Notes under the pieces: generated by a model
Told to the model about the DNA's origin: nothing
Seen by the model: the letters and a program-made list of their open reading frames with translations, nothing else
Database searches by the model: none
Assembly: GCA_035635855.1 (NCBI GenBank)
Contig: DASQAF010000040.1
Location: 372,001-436,000 of the forward strand
DNA: 64,000 nt
Reading direction: 5' to 3'
Source: UBA11740 sp035635855
GTDB lineage: Bacteria > Acidobacteriota > Blastocatellia > Pyrinomonadales > Pyrinomonadaceae
Program-made: the position numbers and the translations under genes
Shown here: piece after piece, positions 61,134 to 64,000 of the stretch
Layout: each line of letters begins with the position of its first letter
Numbering within the stretch: position 1 is the first letter of the stretch

Positions 61134-61742
61134 ATGGTGAACCCGGTCAAGGCCCGAAAGTTTCGGACACTCCTGGCGAAGATTGTCTGTCCGTCTTTGT
61201 TATTCGCCAGCTCGGTGTATCCAGGACAAAATCCTCGACCCCCAGTCAACTACGCCGACTTCGGCGCCTGCCCTTTCGAATGCTGTACTTACCGGCGTTG
61301 GAGCGTCGTCAAGGATACAGTGCTTTATAAGTCACGCTCCGAAAACTCAGGCGCGGCGTTTCGCGTGAGAAAGGGTGAACACGTGATTGGCTTGACCGGT
61401 GTCGTGATCACTTTGAAGCCGGGCAAGGCCGTAGTTAGGAAAGCGACAACAATTGGAATGGACAAGCGCAAGACTAAGGTGAAACCCGGCGACGTTCTCT
61501 ACCTGCTACATTACGAAGGCGAAGGCATCTACAAGATTTGGTTCAACGGCAAGATTTACGAAAATGAAATGCCGACGTCTCCCGACTTGATTAGCAAAAA
61601 GCCAACAGGAAAAAGGCAGGAAAACATAGAAGTATTGAATGAACCTGAAACTGTTTGGTGGGTCAAGGTTAAGAACAGCCGAAACCAAATTGGTTGGAGC
61701 AAACAGGACCAGAACTTTGGTGACATGGACGCCTGTGGTTGA
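61134..61742 (+). CDS. Secreted hypothetical protein with SH3-like parts
   Basis: The 202-residue protein has a Lys/Arg-rich start and hydrophobic segment (about 14-30) that look like a signal peptide. Two Cys pairs follow (ACPFECC, about 45-51). The rest is beta-rich, with AFRVRKGEHVIGLTGVVI, VKPGDVLYLLHYEGEGIYKIWFNG and WWVKVKNSRNQIGW, the last resembling the end of a bacterial SH3 domain. The function is unknown, possibly surface binding. It is read in the same direction as its neighbours. Confidence 0.68.
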   Translation: MVNPVKARKFRTLLAKIVCPSLLFASSVYPGQNPRPPVNYADFGACPFECCTYRRWSVVKDTVLYKSRSENSGAAFRVRKGEHVIGLTGVVITLKPGKAVVRKATTIGMDKRKTKVKPGDVLYLLHYEGEGIYKIWFNGKIYENEMPTSPDLISKKPTGKRQENIEVLNEPETVWWVKVKNSRNQIGWSKQDQNFGDMDACG

Positions 61743-61775
61743 ATTTGATCGAATTCAGGAACTAGTTTTTCAAAA

Positions 61776-62459
61776 ATGAGTTTTCTTAACAGCCTAATCA
61801 AAGACCCTAAATATCAAACCAACGATCCGCGCCAGCCGGATGAAATCGGCGATCCTGAAATCATCATTAGTCCCGACACGCGGCGCGAACAGCGAATCCC
61901 GCCGGGGCAGTCAAGGACCAGGAAGTGGCCGGTGCTTGACGCGCATGGTGCGCCGGAAATCGACCTCGCCAACTGGAGGTTCGAAATCGACGGTCTGGTC
62001 GAGCGGAATCCAAGCTTCTCGTTGGACGAGTTCATGCAGCTTCCCGCGGTGAAGGTCTATGCCGACTTTCATTGCGTCACGCGCTGGTCGCGGCTGGACA
62101 ATGTCTGGACCGGAGTCTCGACGCGCGAAATTGCCAGACTCGCCGGCGTCAAGCCGGAGGCGAAGTTCGTGCTGGCTCTGGCTTATGACTATGGTTGGAC
62201 CGCGAACGTTCCCATCGAATACTTTCTGAAAGAGGATTCCCTGTTTGCTTACGCGCATGATGGCGGTCCAATTCCGACCGAACACGGCGGGCCGGTGCGT
62301 CTGATCATTCCGCAGCTCTACGCCTGGAAATCCGCGAAGTGGGTAAAGGGCGTGCGCTTTCTGGCCGAAGACCAGGCAGGCTTCTGGGAAGAAGGCGGCT
62401 ACCATATGCGCGGCAATCCGTGGACGAGTGATGATGGGGAACGGTTTCGCTGGTCATGA
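61776..62459 (+). CDS. Sulfite-oxidase-fold molybdopterin protein
   Basis: The 227-residue protein has only the oxidoreductase molybdopterin-binding domain (PF00174 type), like MsrP/YedY. Cys100 in YADFHCVTRWSRLDNVW is the Mo ligand. GVSTREIARLAG, AYDYGWTANVP and HGGPVRLIIPQLYAWKSAKW match the pterin site. Unlike MsrP it has no Tat signal, so it is probably cytoplasmic. The redox partner and substrate are unknown. It is the second molybdoenzyme in the window. Confidence 0.9.
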   Translation: MSFLNSLIKDPKYQTNDPRQPDEIGDPEIIISPDTRREQRIPPGQSRTRKWPVLDAHGAPEIDLANWRFEIDGLVERNPSFSLDEFMQLPAVKVYADFHCVTRWSRLDNVWTGVSTREIARLAGVKPEAKFVLALAYDYGWTANVPIEYFLKEDSLFAYAHDGGPIPTEHGGPVRLIIPQLYAWKSAKWVKGVRFLAEDQAGFWEEGGYHMRGNPWTSDDGERFRWS

Positions 62460-62462
62460 TTA

Positions 62463-62583
62463 TCCGCAGATTACGCAGATTCCACAGAGAACGCGACTCA
62501 AGAACCGTCATACGGAATGATTAGTCCGCTTAAGGCGTTGCCATTTTCTATCTTGAATCTGCGAAATCTGCGTAATCTGCGGA
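62463..62583. repeat. Periodic-arm inverted repeat (type F)
   Basis: The arms 62463-62488 (CCGCAGATTACGCAGATTCC type) and 62556-62583 (AATCTGCG units) are inverted complements; the loop is about 67 nt. It ends 9 nt before the Nudix-MBL gene, so it forms part of that gene's 5' leader region. Confidence 0.85.
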
Positions 62584-62592
62584 TGTGAAATC

Positions 62593-64000
62593 GTGGCTGA
62601 ATCTCCAATACCCAAAGACGCGGCCGCCGTCATTCTGCTTCGTCCTAATACTGATCCAAACAATCCTGAAGTCTTCTGGGTGAAGCGCAGCACGAAGCTC
62701 GCTTTTCTCGGCGGCTTTCAAGCGTTTCCCGGGGGCCAGCGAGAAGCCAGCGACGCCGACGTTCCGGTTAACAACTGTGACGATGCAGAGCGAGCCGCGA
62801 TGATCAGTTGCGCCGCCCGCGAGATATTTGAAGAAGTCGGCGTGCTGCTGGCCCGCGGTGCTGAAACGTTGACGGTCGGCCAACGTGCTTCGCTGCTCGA
62901 CGATTTGGAATCAAAGCGAATGTCCTGGCCCGAACTACTTCAGCATTACGGCTTGCAGCTTGACGCGTCTGATTTCACCTTTGTCGGTCGTTGGGTGACT
63001 CCGCCCTTTGCACCGAGACGATTTGATACATGGTTTTTTCTGGTCAACTGCCCGCCAAAGCAGGAACCTCGCGTCACGGAAGATTCGGAACTGGAAAGCG
63101 GCGAATGGATTGCCGCCGGCGAAGCCTATGCGAAATGGAGGCGAAGTCAGGTGATCGTTGTGCCGCCCGTGCTACACGCGCTGAAGACGTTAGCCGGCGG
63201 CCTCACCAACGATCTGGTAGAGCGCTTTCTTTCCATTCCGCAAGCGCGTCGTGAACCAACGCGGCGGATCGAATTTCTTCCGCACTACCTTTGCTTTCCG
63301 GTACGCACACCGACCAAACCGCCAGCAACACATACGAACTGTTATCTGATTTACAGCTCAAGCGAAATTCTGGTGATCGATCCAGGATCTCCCTACGAAG
63401 ATGAACAGCAGGCCCTGGCCAAATGCGCCGACGATCTAATCGCCGAAGGACGAATAGTGCGGGAAATCATTCTGACGCACGCTCATCCGGACCACGTCGC
63501 CGGCGTTGATGCTCTCAACGATCACCTGGCGACGGCGAAGGGCGCGCGCGTTCTCGTCGCAGCGCATCGTTTGACTGCGGACTCTCTGGGAAATCAGCTC
63601 AGTATCGATCGATGGATAGAAGATGGTGAGGTACTGGAACTGAAGGGCGAGCCTGAGATCAAACTGCGCGCGATGTTCACGCCCGGACATGCTCGCGGAC
63701 ATCTCTGCTTTTACGATGAACGAACAGGCGCGCTGATTTCCGGTGACAACATTGTCGGCTTCGGCTCGGTCCTGATCGACCCGGCGGACGGAAACATGCG
63801 CGACTATCTGGACTCGCTCGAGAGAATGCGAGCGCTGCCGAATCTCTCTGTCCTGTTCGGCGGACATGGTCCGGCGGTCGCTAATCCTTACGAGAAGATC
63901 GACGAGTACATCTCTCATCGCCGGCAACGCGAAGAATTGATCCTGGCGGCCGTGCGTGAAGGTGCTTCGAGTCCAAAAGAGATCGTCACGCGCGCCTACC
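62593..64000 (+). CDS. Nudix-metallo-beta-lactamase fusion protein, 3' end outside window
   Basis: The frame opens at GTG 62593 and continues past the right edge; 469 codons are visible. Residues about 1-225 form a Nudix domain with the box ending AAREIFEEVGVLL. Residues about 240-440 form a metallo-beta-lactamase domain with THAHPDHVAGVDAL, FTPGHARGH and SGDNIVGFGS, close to human LACTB2. This fusion occurs in bacteria; LACTB2 is a single-strand RNA endonuclease and Nudix enzymes hydrolyse nucleoside diphosphates, so an RNA or CoA role is possible. A winged-helix end may follow (PKEIVTRAY). Confidence 0.88.
   Translation, partial: MAESPIPKDAAAVILLRPNTDPNNPEVFWVKRSTKLAFLGGFQAFPGGQREASDADVPVNNCDDAERAAMISCAAREIFEEVGVLLARGAETLTVGQRASLLDDLESKRMSWPELLQHYGLQLDASDFTFVGRWVTPPFAPRRFDTWFFLVNCPPKQEPRVTEDSELESGEWIAAGEAYAKWRRSQVIVVPPVLHALKTLAGGLTNDLVERFLSIPQARREPTRRIEFLPHYLCFPVRTPTKPPATHTNCYLIYSSSEILVIDPGSPYEDEQQALAKCADDLIAEGRIVREIILTHAHPDHVAGVDALNDHLATAKGARVLVAAHRLTADSLGNQLSIDRWIEDGEVLELKGEPEIKLRAMFTPGHARGHLCFYDERTGALISGDNIVGFGSVLIDPADGNMRDYLDSLERMRALPNLSVLFGGHGPAVANPYEKIDEYISHRRQREELILAAVREGASSPKEIVTRAY

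Noticed and set aside
1..64000. tRNA or rRNA genes, prophage, integrase or toxin-antitoxin pairs.
   Set aside because: I scanned the gaps for tRNA-like cloverleafs and for such genes and saw none. A covariance-model search would be needed to exclude a tRNA with certainty.

Overview
The window looks like chromosomal DNA of an environmental Acidobacteriota, most likely from the Blastocatellia/Pyrinomonadales side (inference, not a placement). The main clues are a VWFA-related Acidobacterial-type protein (34784-35713), a DUF1844 protein, many secreted peptidases (S41, M14, M49-like, M16, S9), a GH92 glycosidase, and very many palindromic intergenic repeats. GC is moderately high. I found no rRNA, tRNA, CRISPR array, prophage or integrase. 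Two genes run off the edges: a TPR protein on the left and a Nudix/metallo-beta-lactamase fusion on the right.

Layout. 1-8.8 kb: TPR protein, methylmalonyl-CoA mutase large subunit, slipin with an autoregulated-looking GntR repressor, a two-gene atpD-atpC cluster away from the rest of the F-ATPase genes, pdxJ and an ALG5-like glycosyltransferase. 8.8-17.5 kb: C-terminal processing peptidase, two small Cys-rich genes, Tat-type amidase, folK, an AlbA_2 ATP-binding protein and an M14 peptidase. 17.5-18.5 kb: a REP-associated tyrosine transposase (RAYT) surrounded by copies of its probable REP substrate, including an 84-bp tandem array. 18.5-24.8 kb: ribF, PhnP-like hydrolase, DUF1844 protein, mazG, pilT, methyltransferase.

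25.0-34.8 kb is a redox/sulfur region. It holds a four-cluster ferredoxin fused to an NrfD membrane anchor, an Asp-box protein, a DinB protein overlapping a large Tat-less molybdopterin oxidoreductase, an Fpg-type glycosylase, and a persulfide dioxygenase-rhodanese fusion. The ferredoxin-NrfD protein and the molybdoenzyme probably form one quinone-linked membrane complex. The fusion downstream hints at sulfane-sulfur chemistry, but the substrate is not shown by the sequence.

34.8-64 kb: VWFA protein, Tat-type aminotransferase V, GAF protein, HpcH/HpaI-like aldolase, M49-like peptidase with an HEXXH site, DUF72, response regulator, DUF4440 lipoprotein, M16 peptidase, an EF-P paralogue with an EfpL/YeiP-type tip, lytic transglycosylase, hydrolase plus GH92, an Arg/Asp-repeat secreted protein, a glutaredoxin whose UGA stop deserves a second look, oligopeptidase B, a cupin, a cyclic-nucleotide-binding protein and a sulfite-oxidase-fold protein.

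The most unusual feature is the repeat content. I count about twenty inverted-repeat elements in at least ten sequence families. Three recurring designs appear: (i) REP/REPIN elements matching the RAYT; (ii) long inverted repeats whose arms are made of three or four degenerate 7-11-nt units; (iii) tripartite palindromes with compensatory arm changes. Several are nested inside one another. One nested element sits in frame inside the molybdoenzyme gene and adds about 60 residues.
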